DNA of 64,000 nt from Brucella cytisi (GTDB taxonomy: Bacteria > Pseudomonadota > Alphaproteobacteria > Rhizobiales > Rhizobiaceae), in assembly GCA_012103075.1 (NCBI GenBank), contig JAAVLQ010000002.1:62001-126000 (forward strand), given 5' to 3'. The translations under genes and the position numbers were made by a program. Every line of letters starts with the position of its first letter. Position 1 is the stretch's first letter. Below are positions 37,718-46,694 of the stretch, in pieces. Under the pieces are notes generated by a model. That model saw nothing but the letters and a program-made list of their open reading frames with translations. It made no database searches and was not told the DNA's origin.

Positions 37718-38718
37718 TTATGCCGCGATGGCCGGGCGATTATTGGCGAGCAGCTCAATGGTTTTGAGGCGATGGCTACCTTCTGAAACAGGGCAGTCGA
37801 TTACAAACTCAGTGATGCCCAACTCCCGATGCAGGCGTTGAAGCTCAGTGTGAACATGGGTGGCGGTGCCACGGATCACACGAGGCGTGCGCTCTTCGAT
37901 GCTGTATTGTGTGGTACCGGCCTGCCGCACATATTCAAGCGCCTGTTCGTGGCTGCCGACATTGACCGGCTGCAGGCCTTCGACCGCGACACGGAAGCGC
38001 CGAATGTCAACGGCAAGCCTTTCTGCCTCGGCCTCGCTTTCCGCAACGATTATGCCGACAGCTAGAATGGCAGGGCGGTTCGCGATTGCCTGATAGGCTT
38101 CAACCGCTTCCTTTATGGCTGTCGGGTCACCCTGAATATGACCGGCATAGACGAAGTCCCAGTTGAGACGTGCGGCAAGTTCAGCACTTTCGACACTCGC
38201 ACCCAGCAGGAAACGTTCGGGTTTTTGCGGCGGAACCGGATAAGCGGCAAGGCCGTTCCGGTTATCGGTATTTTCAGGGCTTTCGTCGAGAAATTTATCC
38301 AGCTCAATCAGTTGTTCATTGAATGATGGTTTGCGATCAGGGTCATAGGCTCCCTGCAAGGCGCGCGTTGAAAGCGGCAAGCCCCGGGGGGCTTTTCCCA
38401 CACCCAGATCGACACGTCCGGGCGCAAGCGAAGCAAGAAGATTGAAGTTCTCAGCGACTTTATAAGCGCTGTAATGCTGCAGCATAACGCCGCCCGAACC
38501 AATCCGGATATGTCTGGTATGTGCCAGCAAAAGCTGATCAGCACTTCCGGCGATGAACTGGCGAGCTCTGGTGAGTTGTGATGTTCAGCCACCCAGAAGC
38601 GATGAAAGCCTGCGGTTTCTGCTTTCTGCGCAAGCTTTATCGTGCGGGCCAGTGCGGTTTGAGCCGCTTCGCCGTCATGAATGGGACTTTTATCGAGTAA
38701 ACTGAGCGCGTAGGGCAT
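37718..38718 (-). CDS. Luciferase-like flavin monooxygenase, MsnO8 group (frameshifted)
   Basis: About 333 residues of the LLM class of FMNH2-dependent oxidoreductases. It begins MPYALSLLDKSPIHDG, with FHRFWVAEHHN and RIGSGGVMLQHYS typical of the MsnO8/YhbW-like group, then GRVDLGVGKAPRG. The frame shifts near 38532. It needs reduced flavin from a partner reductase, and a flavin-reductase gene lies at 40908. It is divergent from a GNAT/LLM pair across a 214-base space that holds a 15-bp motif repeated upstream of the flavin-reductase gene. Confidence 0.88.
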
Positions 38719-38757
38719 TTCATCCTCATCAACAATTTGACGAGGAGTAATCTATGT

Positions 38758-38772
38758 TTTTGTAGAATATTA
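38758..38772 (+). promoter_or_regulatory. Shared motif A in the divergent LLM/GNAT promoter region
   Basis: TTTTGTAGAATATTA, 40 bases from the LLM start at 38718 and about 160 bases from the GNAT gene at 38933. The minus strand of 40804-40818 reads TTTTGTAGAAAATTA, identical at 14 of 15 positions, ahead of the flavin-reductase gene. A common regulator, perhaps the Rrf2 protein encoded at 41457-41927, is an inference. Confidence 0.5.
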
Positions 38773-38932
38773 ATCGAGCAACGATCTTCCAATATTTGCA
38801 CACTCATTAAACGTTCATGCCGTGCAAACGTGCGCGCTAACAGGCACCGTTAGAGGAAGATACTGTTCGATGGCGGCTTTTTGCTTCCACTCAACACAGG
38901 TCGGGCAGCATTTGTTTCAGCGGAGGCTTTCC

Positions 38933-39560
38933 ATGGTTGATATTATTGTCCAGTCCTCTCTTTTAAATCCGGCAGCGCAGCCCTTATCGATGGCCCGGTT
39001 CACGAATATGATCTTCGTTATGCCGATCTGGACCGATCCGGTGGCGCGCGCACAGAAATCCTGCGCTACCCCGCGGACGCATTTGCGCCGCCGCTTGGCG
39101 GATTCCTGCTGCTTCAGCGCGATGGGGAAAAACCATTGCCGGGGGCGCCTATATGAGCCACGACGATGAAACCGTCGAACTCAAGCGTATCTGGACGGCA
39201 TCGCATTTGCGCAGGCAGGGGCTGGCGCGCCGTATTGTGCTGGCGCTCGAAGAAAGTGCCGGTGAGCTAGGTTACACACGGGCTTATCTCTCGACCGGCT
39301 ATCGCCAACCCGAGGCCACAGCGCTTTACATTTCACTCGGCTATCGTCCGCTTTTCGATATATCCGTCGATGTCCGGCAATATCGGTCGCTGCCGTTTGA
39401 AAAGCACATTGGCACCAGATTGGGCCAGCAGATCTCCTCGCCACTTTATCCAGCATCTGCCTCCTTTGAAGAAGCAACCCGGTGTGTACGGGAGCGCAAG
39501 GCGGTGCAGGAAGCAAACATTCTGGCGCGGCTTCAAAGCTATCGCGAAACCGCTGCGTGA
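38933..39560 (+). CDS. GNAT-family N-acetyltransferase, paralogue A (frameshifted)
   Basis: About 209 residues. The acetyl-CoA site reads KRIWTASHLRRQGLARRIVLALE, followed by GYTRAYLSTGYRQPEATALY. It is closely similar to paralogue B at 45147-45704, sharing AFAPP, FKRIW/LKRIW, RRQGLAR, TGFRQPEA/TGYRQPEA and LPFEK. Frame shifts lie near 38985 and 39130. Start 38933 has a GCGGAGG box. It precedes an LLM monooxygenase by 15 bases. In the yxe/ytm-type loci such an enzyme N-acetylates an S-substituted cysteine before oxidation. Confidence 0.82.
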
Positions 39561-39575
39561 GAAGGGAAACAAGCC

Positions 39576-40604
39576 ATGCCCCTTTCACATATCGAACATT
39601 TTGCCTTCCTCATTCCCGGCAGTCATCGCGAAAATGATCCCGCGCAGGGTCTGGAGGACACATTGCAGCTTTTCGAATATGGAGAGCGACTGGGATATGA
39701 CAGCGCATGGGTGCGCCAGCGCCATCTGGAGCGTGGTATTTCATCCGCCGCGACCTTTCTCGCCGCAGCTTCGCAGCGAACAAAACGCATCGGTCTTGGC
39801 ACTGCGGTCATCCAGCTTGGATATGAAAACCCGTTCCGGCTGGCCGAAGATCTTGCAACTGTAGACCTGCTGTCAAACGGCAGGCTGAATGTTGGCGTTT
39901 CAGTTGGTGCGCCGCCCTTTGCGCATCTTGTTGCAGATTTCGTCGATGTGGCTCCCATCGCTGATTACAGTCATGCGCGTGCAGAAAAACTGGCACAGGC
40001 CCTGCGGTCAGAACCGCTTTCGGGCGAGACCGAAGCGGGCAATGCCGCCGGAGCGCAAATCCCGCGTTTGAGACCCTTTGCCAAAGGGCTGACCGACCGC
40101 CTGTGGTATGGTGGTGGATCACAGAATTCAGCACGTTGGGCGGGGCAGGCCGGGTTCAATCTCCTGACGGGAAACATTGTCAGCGGTGAGAACACGGATG
40201 ATTTTCTGACGGCCCAGAAAACACTCATCGAACGGTTCCGTCACGAATGGGCGCATGAACGTGCGCCGCGTGTCGCACTTGGCCGGGTGATCCTGCCCAC
40301 GGACAGCGCAAGTCCCGATGCGCGCCGTCGCTATGCAGAATTCGCCGCCGAACGCAACAAGCGAACGGGTTTTGCCCATGGTCCGCGCCGCACACTTTTC
40401 CTGCCAGATATTGTGGGCACGACAGAGCAAATTCTGGAAACACTAACCACCGATCCTGTTTTGCCGCTTGTCTCCGAATTTCGGCTGGAGCTGCCTTACG
40501 AATTTCACGCAGAGGATTATGCGCAAATCCTCACAGACTTTGCGCGGCTTCTTCCTGCCTCGGGCGCAAGCAAGCCAGAGCTGAGCGTTGTTCGCGCTGG
40601 CTAG
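39576..40604 (+). CDS. Luciferase-like flavin-dependent oxidoreductase, second LLM protein
   Basis: An intact 342-residue protein of the bacterial-luciferase fold. Motifs include LGYDSAWVRQRHLERGISS, TKRIGLGTAVIQLGYENPFRLAEDLATVDLLSNGR-type substrate and flavin loops, and WYGGGSQNSARWAGQAGFN. It starts with an AGGGAAAC box 15 bases after GNAT A, so both probably share a transcript. It should use FMNH2 and O2; the substrate is unknown, with a C-S bond suggested by the neighbourhood. Confidence 0.88.
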   Translation: MPLSHIEHFAFLIPGSHRENDPAQGLEDTLQLFEYGERLGYDSAWVRQRHLERGISSAATFLAAASQRTKRIGLGTAVIQLGYENPFRLAEDLATVDLLSNGRLNVGVSVGAPPFAHLVADFVDVAPIADYSHARAEKLAQALRSEPLSGETEAGNAAGAQIPRLRPFAKGLTDRLWYGGGSQNSARWAGQAGFNLLTGNIVSGENTDDFLTAQKTLIERFRHEWAHERAPRVALGRVILPTDSASPDARRRYAEFAAERNKRTGFAHGPRRTLFLPDIVGTTEQILETLTTDPVLPLVSEFRLELPYEFHAEDYAQILTDFARLLPASGASKPELSVVRAG

Positions 40605-40803
40605 TTATCCAATTCATTCAATGACGATCGGAATAAAATCATGACGCAGATTTCAAAAATCTGTTCCTGAGTGTGTTTTGAGACGGTTATACCGAACGAA
40701 AACTGTTCGATAATCTCGATCTACCAGCGTAACCGCTGCAAGCATTCATCAGTGGCAAATAGTGGCGTCGCCGCACATCTACTTCCGTTTTGCAGACAGG
40801 CTC

Positions 40804-40818
40804 TAATTTTCTACAAAA
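40804..40818 (-). promoter_or_regulatory. Shared motif B upstream of the flavin-reductase gene
   Basis: The minus strand reads TTTTGTAGAAAATTA, a 14-of-15 match to motif A at 38758-38772. It lies 90 bases before the flavin-reductase ATG. The rest of the 303-base gap 40605-40907 has a small AT-rich hairpin (CAGATTT/AAATCTG at 40647-40663) and no gene. Confidence 0.5.
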
Positions 40819-40907
40819 TCAGTCGAATATAGAAAGTGCATTCTCGGCCAATTTGCCGAGCGCTGCTACCGTATGGCAGATTGATAAATCTGGAGTAATA
40901 AACAGAG

Positions 40908-41468
40908 ATGGGATCAACGGTTACATATCTCCGCGAGAGCATTCCGCAATATGTTGAAGAGCCTGAAGATATCGAGGTTTCTCCGGGCGAGCTTAAAGCA
41001 GCCATGAGACAGCTTGCAGGTGGCGTGAGCGTTGTCACGGCGGGTTTCGATGAAGGGCGCACCGGGGCGACTGTGACGTCAGCCACTGCGCTTTCGGTTG
41101 AACCGCCAACGATTATCGTAAACATCAACCGGGGTTCATCGGTCTGGTCGGCGATTAGTCGCCATAACCATTTCTGTGTGAATGTGCTGTCTTCTGGCCA
41201 TCAGTCCATTGCTGATCGTTTCGCTGGCAAAGATGGGATCAAGGGCATTGAACGTTACGCGGATGCCGAATGGTATGCACTCGAAAGCGGTGCGCTAGCA
41301 CTTGCTGGCGCATTGGCTTCAGTTGATTGCGCCGTGGAAGACGTAATCGAACGTCATACGCATGCAATCGTGATCGGTCGTGTTCTGAAAATCGTTACGG
41401 GTTCCGGTCAACCGCTTCTGTATCACAATGGCGGCTATCGCCTTCTGGACGCTATATCAGGCGCTTAA
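40908..41468 (+). CDS. Flavin reductase-like domain protein
   Basis: An intact 186-residue protein of the HpaC/flavin-reductase-like (FMN-binding split barrel) family. Marks are LAGGVSVVTAG, GATVTSATALSVEPPTIIVNINRGSSVWSAI and FCVNVLSSGHQSIADRFAG. It should reduce FMN with NAD(P)H and hand FMNH2 to the luciferase-like monooxygenases on both sides. Its last 12 bases overlap the end of the convergent Rrf2 gene. Confidence 0.92.
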   Translation: MGSTVTYLRESIPQYVEEPEDIEVSPGELKAAMRQLAGGVSVVTAGFDEGRTGATVTSATALSVEPPTIIVNINRGSSVWSAISRHNHFCVNVLSSGHQSIADRFAGKDGIKGIERYADAEWYALESGALALAGALASVDCAVEDVIERHTHAIVIGRVLKIVTGSGQPLLYHNGGYRLLDAISGA

Positions 41469-41927
41469 CTGTGCCCAAGCGGGCGCAGAGCGGTCGTCTT
41501 CCAACCCACCGTTACGAGCGAACTGTTCCAGCGTCATCCTATCGAGAACACCCGCTATTGCTTCGCGCACCAGCAGCATGGACCGGCGCACCTGACAGGC
41601 TCGATGATCCACGCAATCGTTGCACGGTTCGTATGCTGTGCGGCTGGCGCAACGGATTGGTGCCAGTGGTCCGTCGAGAACACGGACGACCTGACCAATG
41701 GTAATTTCCGACGCAGACTTGGAAAGGCTATAGCCGCCACCGGGACCTTTCTTGGACCGCAGAATGCCGTCATTGCGTAATTCCAGCAGGATTGCGTCGA
41801 GAAATTTCTTGGAGATATTGTTCCCGGCGGCAATCTCGGCGACGAACGCGCTTTCTCCCGGTTCAAGTGCGGCGAGATGAGCCAGAGCCTTCAGACCGTA
41901 TTTGCCCTTCTTTGTAAGCATATCCAC
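41457..41927 (-). CDS. Rrf2-family transcriptional regulator with four-cysteine motif
   Basis: An intact 156-residue Rrf2 regulator. The winged helix reads KKGKYGLKALAHLA, then NISKKFLDAILLELRNDGILRSKKGPGGGYSLSK. A Cys-rich loop follows with C93-x8-C102-x2-C105-x5-C111, close to the three-Cys Fe-S loop of IscR and NsrR but with one more Cys and different spacing. It could sense Fe-S status, NO or a sulfur metabolite. Its position inside the monooxygenase/GNAT block suggests it controls sulfur-compound use; the targets are inferred. Confidence 0.9.
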   Translation of the reverse strand: MDMLTKKGKYGLKALAHLAALEPGESAFVAEIAAGNNISKKFLDAILLELRNDGILRSKKGPGGGYSLSKSASEITIGQVVRVLDGPLAPIRCASRTAYEPCNDCVDHRACQVRRSMLLVREAIAGVLDRMTLEQFARNGGLEDDRSAPAWAQLSA

Positions 41928-42019
41928 TCCGCCGATGTTTCGCCGGAATGCTTTGGCACGAAATCGAGAGAATTAATAGCGTACCGTGGCTGGCCGAGTG
42001 TCGCAGCATAGTGGCTGTT

Positions 42020-42250
42020 TTAACCGATTTCGTGCGATGTGGTCGGTGTATGATAATAAAGCGGGAAAATTAGACCGTAGGGAATGGTCACGATATCGGC
42101 CATCTGATCGTCGGTCGGGCGATCGTCATTCGTACCCTCGCAGTCCCGGTAATCGGTTTGGATGCTGGCTTCCGACAATACGAAGATAATCGTGCTCCAA
42201 AGCAGAAACGGGAGCAGGGCGATGATGATATAGGTATAGCTCGTGTCCAT
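42020..42250 (-). CDS. Small hypothetical membrane protein
   Basis: A 76-residue frame beginning MDTSYTYIIIALLPFLLWSTIIFVLSEASI, one membrane helix followed by an acidic part with DDRPTDDQM. I do not recognise it. Its coding status is uncertain because there is no clear ribosome site. The 340 bases from 42251 to the LLM gene at 42591 are AT-rich and show no gene. Confidence 0.35.
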   Translation of the reverse strand: MDTSYTYIIIALLPFLLWSTIIFVLSEASIQTDYRDCEGTNDDRPTDDQMADIVTIPYGLIFPLYYHTPTTSHEIG

Positions 42251-42590
42251 GTTTGAATGGTGGGCCACCAAGCATTCTTCATCAAGGAACAGACGTCTCA
42301 AAATTCGCCTCTTTTCAGTCAGATTTTTCTTTTTGAGCTCGTCACGGACAAAAAACGAGGGGATAGTCGTTCTATCCAATTGATTTTATTACCTATTCTG
42401 TTTTGCTCCGCTTCAAGCCGCATTGCAATTTTAAAGTATATAAAAATTATAGAATTACTTTTCTTATCGGCAGGCCGAGGCGTGCTTACGCTGTTCTCAT
42501 GGAAAACGTCTAGCTGCTCAGTGCGAATGCAGCACGACCGGAAACTGCAAGATGGACGCATGGCGTCGAACTCTTCCTTGGAGAAATGAC

Positions 42591-43936
42591 ATGAGTGAAC
42601 GAAAGCAAATCACGTTTGGCGTCATGCTGCAGGGGCCGGCGGCCATATGAACGCATGGAAGCATCCAAGTGGGCCCGTCGATGCAAGCATCAATTTCGAT
42701 TTTTTCGTCAATGCCGCGCGCAAGGCAGAGGCGGCGGGGATCGCCTTCGCCTTTGTTGCTGACGGACTTTACGTCAATGAACAGTCGATACCGCATTTCC
42801 TCAATCGCTTCGAACCGATTTCAATCCTTTCGGCGCTCGCTGCTTCCACCTCAAAAATTGGTTTGGTAGGTACGGTATCGACGTCCTACAGCGACCCATT
42901 CACCATCGCGCGCCAGTTCGCTTCGCTGGATCTCATTTCTGGCGGACGCGCCGGATGGAATGCTGTCACCTCCCCGCTGGAAGGATCTGGCCGCAATTAC
43001 GGGCGCCCGCATCCGGAACACGAACTACGCTATGAAATTGCGGACGAGTATCTTGACGTCATCAAAGGGCTCTGGGATTCCGGGATGACGATGCTTTCGT
43101 CCGCGATCGCGAAACCGGTGTCTATGTCGATAAAACAAGTTACGTCGCATTAATCACAAAGGGCGTTTTTCAATGTCGAAGGACCGCTAAATATCAGCCG
43201 CTCCGGGCAGGGGCAGCCAGTGGTGTTTCAGGCCGGATCGTCGGATTCCGGCATCCGGCTTGCCGGTAAACATGCCGATGCGGTGTTCACGAACGGCACC
43301 AAGATTGAGGACGTGCGATCTTTCTACAGGCAAGTAAAGCAAAGTGCGGTTGCGCAGGGGCGCAGTTCTTCCGATGTTGGGATTTTCCCCGGTATTGGCC
43401 CGATTGTCGGGCGTACGCAGGAGGAGGCCGAGGCGAAGTATCAGGCGATCCGTAATCTGGTGTCGGTTGAAGAAGCGCTGCTTTATCTCGGTCGCTTCTT
43501 CGATCATCACGATTTCAGTATCTATCCGCTCGACGAGCCTTTCCCTGAACTCGGCGAAATCGGCAAGAATAGTTTCCGCGCCACGACAGATCGCATCAAG
43601 AAGACGGCAAGGGAAACCGGTGCCACATTACGCGAGATCGCACTCGATGTCGCGACACCACGCACCGCCTTTATTGGAACGGCGGAAGCTATCGCCAACG
43701 AACTGATCGATTGGGTGGAAAGCGAAGCGGCCGATGGTTTCATTCTCGGCTTTCCCATCATTGCGGAAGGTCTCGACGATTTCATCCAACATGTACTGCC
43801 GATCCCGGAAGAGCGTGGTTATTTCAACCCGGAACTGCGCGGTGAAACGCTGCGCGATCATCTGGGGCTGCCGTTCCGCGAAAGCCGTTATTCATCGGCG
43901 GTAGATCAACCGGTAAACAAGACCGCGCGGGCCTGA
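42591..43936 (+). CDS. NtaA/SnaA/SoxA-family FMNH2-dependent monooxygenase, third LLM protein (frameshifted)
   Basis: About 449 residues, the length and type of nitrilotriacetate/DmoA/YxeK-like two-component monooxygenases. Visible are [70 protein letters not shown] and ADAVFTN. Shifts lie near 42640, 43090 and 43165. Start 42591 has a GAGAAATGAC context. In Bacillus the related YxeK and YtnJ (CmoJ) cleave S-substituted N-acetylcysteines. Here it is followed by an M20 hydrolase and a GNAT, the same set of steps. Confidence 0.9.
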
Positions 43937-43948
43937 GGAGCCGGTTTC

Positions 43949-45147
43949 ATGGATGTTACCTCCCGATCCCGCAACAGGCTCGATGCCGCGAGAGAAGGCA
44001 TTGCCGCGCATCTCGACGAATTCATAGCGCTTCGCCATGACATTCATCAGCATCCGGAACTTGCCTTCAACGAGCATCGCACGAGCCATCTCGTTGCTTC
44101 AAAACTCGCCTCCCGGGGCTATGAGGTCACGACGGGAATTGCGGGAACCGGCGTCGTCGCAACCTTGGCGCGGGGGCAAGGTCAGCGCCGTCTCGCGATC
44201 CGGGCAGATATGGATGCTCTACCGATAGAAGAGGCGACGCGGCTTCCCTATGCTAGTCGAAACAAAGGTGTGATGCACGCTTGCGGCCATGACGGGCACA
44301 CGACGATCCTGCTCTCAGCTGCGCGATATCTGGCCGAGGAGGGGATTTCAGCGGTACGCTCGATCTTGTCTTTCAACCGGCAGAAGAAATCGGTGCCGGA
44401 GCGCGTAAGATGATAAGCGAAGGGCTTTTTGAGCGGTTTCCCTCCGATGCGGTGTTTGGATTGCACAACTGGCCGGGTGTCACTGCAGGGCGTTTCGGGT
44501 TTGTCGCGGGACCGGCTATGGCATCTGTGGACAAGGCTGTCATCAAGATCGTCGGCAAGGGCGGTCACGGAGCTGAACCGCACAATGCGGTCGATCCTAT
44601 TGTCGCCGCTGCGTGTCTCATTATCGCCTTGCAGAGCATCGTTTCGCGCAATGTTGATCCGCGTGAAATGGCGGTTGTCACTGTTGGCTCGATTCATGGC
44701 GGTGAAGCTTCGAACGTCATTCCCGGTTCGGTGGAACTGCAACTGACGATCCGTTCCTACAGTGAAGAGGTGCGGCGCGGATTGCAGATACGCATCCCGG
44801 CGCTTGCCCGCGCTCAGGCTGAAAGTTTTGGCGCCGTTGCGGAGGTCGACTACAGGTTGGGCTTTCCTTCTGTCATCAATCCGGTTGAGGAGACCGCATT
44901 CGCCCGCAAGGTTGCAGCCGATGCCTTCGGCGATGGTGCTCTAGACAGCGCATTTGCGCCACGCACTGCCAGCGAGGATTTTGCTTTCATGCTGCAGGCA
45001 AAGCCCGGCAGCTATCTCTTTGTCGGTAACGGCGACAGTGCGCCGCTGCATAGTGCCGAATACAACTTCAACGATCAGATCATCGCGCCAGTTGCTCTCT
45101 ATTGGGTGCAGCTTGCCGAAGCCTTTCTCAACGAAAACAGACGGTGA
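43949..45147 (+). CDS. M20-family amidohydrolase, N-acyl-amino acid deacylase type (frameshifted)
   Basis: About 399 residues of the M20D/hippurate-hydrolase group. Metal and catalytic residues appear in RHDIHQHPELAFNE, IRADMDALPIEE, MHACGHDGHTT and VFQPAEEIGAGA, then a dimerisation segment and PRTASEDFAFMLQAKPGSY. The frame shifts near 44355, just before the EE motif. Relatives YxeP and YtnL remove the N-acetyl group from cysteine derivatives, which fits the GNAT and monooxygenase neighbours. Its stop overlaps the start of GNAT B. Confidence 0.9.
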
Positions 45148-45704
45148 TGATGATGAGCGATATTTTTCTGTACACCAGTTCTCTTGATCCACGTGCGAAG
45201 CCGCTCATCGATGAACTTCTGTATGAATATGACAGTCGTTACGGCACATATTTCAACGCGGAAGGTGCGGCGGCTGAAATGAACCGCTATCCGCCCGAAG
45301 CGTTTGCGCCACCCAGCGGTAATTTTGTGCTGTTGATCCGGGACGGTGAAACCATCGGTGGCGGTGCCTTCAAGGCTTTTGATGCACATACTGCGGAGTT
45401 CAAGCGCATCTGGACGCGGTCGGATCTGCGGCGACAGGGGCTGGCGCGCAAGCTTCTCGTGGAACTGGAAGAACAGGCGGCAAGACAGGGCTATTCCCGC
45501 ATCTACCTGACGACCGGCTTCCGTCAGCCTGAAGCCGTCGGTCTCTATCTCAACAACGGCTATACGGCGCTTTTCGACACGGGTGCAGATCCTGAAATTT
45601 ACAAGACGCTGCCTTTTGAAAAGGAGATCGGCCATCTGGTCGCTCCACTCAGGCGCGGCACTGATCACCGCATTACGGACCGACAACATATCGCCAGCCA
45701 GTGA
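45147..45704 (+). CDS. GNAT-family N-acetyltransferase, paralogue B
   Basis: About 185 residues, intact. The acetyl-CoA loop is KRIWTRSDLRRQGLARKLLVELEEQAARQGY and is followed by YLTTGFRQPEAVGLYLNNGY. It is a close paralogue of GNAT A at 38933-39560. It begins on the stop of the M20 gene (TGATG); starts 45147, 45150 and 45153 are all possible. It precedes the ABC permease by 36 bases. A role as N-acetyltransferase of an imported S-substituted cysteine is inferred from the yxe/ytm parallel. Confidence 0.88.
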   Translation: MMMSDIFLYTSSLDPRAKPLIDELLYEYDSRYGTYFNAEGAAAEMNRYPPEAFAPPSGNFVLLIRDGETIGGGAFKAFDAHTAEFKRIWTRSDLRRQGLARKLLVELEEQAARQGYSRIYLTTGFRQPEAVGLYLNNGYTALFDTGADPEIYKTLPFEKEIGHLVAPLRRGTDHRITDRQHIASQ

Positions 45705-45740
45705 ACTTCATCACAGGGCTGAAGGCCAAGGAATGACCAG

Positions 45741-46694
45741 ATGGCAGTAACGACAGAATTCCCAAACGCGCAGATTGCAACCCGCCCGGTGGAGCGCAAG
45801 CACGACTATTCGCGCTACAGGATCGTTCCAGCAAAACATCCAGCACGCTTTGCCGGTAGCGTGTTCGCGGCCCTCGTGATCGGCCTTGTGCTCTATTCGA
45901 TCTTTACCAATCCACAGTGGGGCTGGAACGTTTTTGCTGAATGGTTCTTTGCCGAACCGGTGCTGGTCGGCCTTGGGCGGACGCTGCTGCTAACAGCACT
46001 TGCGGCTGTAACAGGTTCCATTCTCGGCACGCTGCTGGCCTTAGCCCGTGTATCGAGTTCGCCTCTGCTTTCGGGCCTGTCCCGGGGCTATATATGGTTG
46101 CTGCGCTCCATACCCCTGATTGTATTGCTGCTCATCCTGAATAACCTCGGTTACCTCTATGCCAACATCACGCTGAGCGTACCTTTCAGTGGTCAGGTCT
46201 TGTTCGATTACCCGACGGTACAATTGCTGACACCGTTTGCAGCTGCCTTTCTCGGCCTGACCTTCAACCAGTCAGCTTTCTTCGCCGAAATCGTGCGCGG
46301 CGGCATTCTCTCCGTCGATCAGGGTCAACATGAGGCTGCTGCCGCACTTGGCCTACCGCGCAACCGGCAAGCCTTGCGAATTGTTTTGCCACAGGCCATG
46401 CGCTCCATCCTTCCGACGGGTTTCAACGAGATCATCGGTCTCGCCAAGGGCACCTCAATGGTTTATGTGCTGGCCTTACCGGAGCTGTTCTACACGGTTC
46501 AGGTGATCTACCGGCGCAATCTGGAAGTCATTCCGCTGTTGATGGTCGCGACCGTCTGGTATCTGGTCATCATGACCGTGCTTTCGGTGGTGCAGTATTA
46601 TATCGAGCGCTATTTCGCCAAGGGTGCGGTTCGCAATCCCGTTCCCCTGCCATTCGGGCATTCTTCAATCGTTACAAGCGCTCCTTGCCGTTGA
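45741..46694 (+). CDS. Amino acid ABC transporter permease, HisM/GlnP type (C-terminus shifted; probably fused to ATPase)
   Basis: About 317 residues with five to six membrane segments and the permease signature EAAAALGLPRNRQALRIVLPQAMRSILP. It begins with a soluble N-terminal part (RKHDYSRYRIVPAKHPARF). The visible stop at 46694 follows a likely shift near 46658. With that shift the reading continues FFNRYKRSLPLTSG directly into the ATPase frame, without a stop or new ribosome site. Permease and ATPase are therefore probably one polypeptide of about 595 residues, a form known for some polar-amino-acid transporters. Confidence 0.88.
   Translation: MAVTTEFPNAQIATRPVERKHDYSRYRIVPAKHPARFAGSVFAALVIGLVLYSIFTNPQWGWNVFAEWFFAEPVLVGLGRTLLLTALAAVTGSILGTLLALARVSSSPLLSGLSRGYIWLLRSIPLIVLLLILNNLGYLYANITLSVPFSGQVLFDYPTVQLLTPFAAAFLGLTFNQSAFFAEIVRGGILSVDQGQHEAAAALGLPRNRQALRIVLPQAMRSILPTGFNEIIGLAKGTSMVYVLALPELFYTVQVIYRRNLEVIPLLMVATVWYLVIMTVLSVVQYYIERYFAKGAVRNPVPLPFGHSSIVTSAPCR

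Noticed and set aside
41457..41927. Calling the Rrf2 protein NsrR
   Set aside because: The Cys spacing differs from the NsrR three-Cys loop, and the adjacent genes concern organosulfur oxidation rather than NO detoxification.
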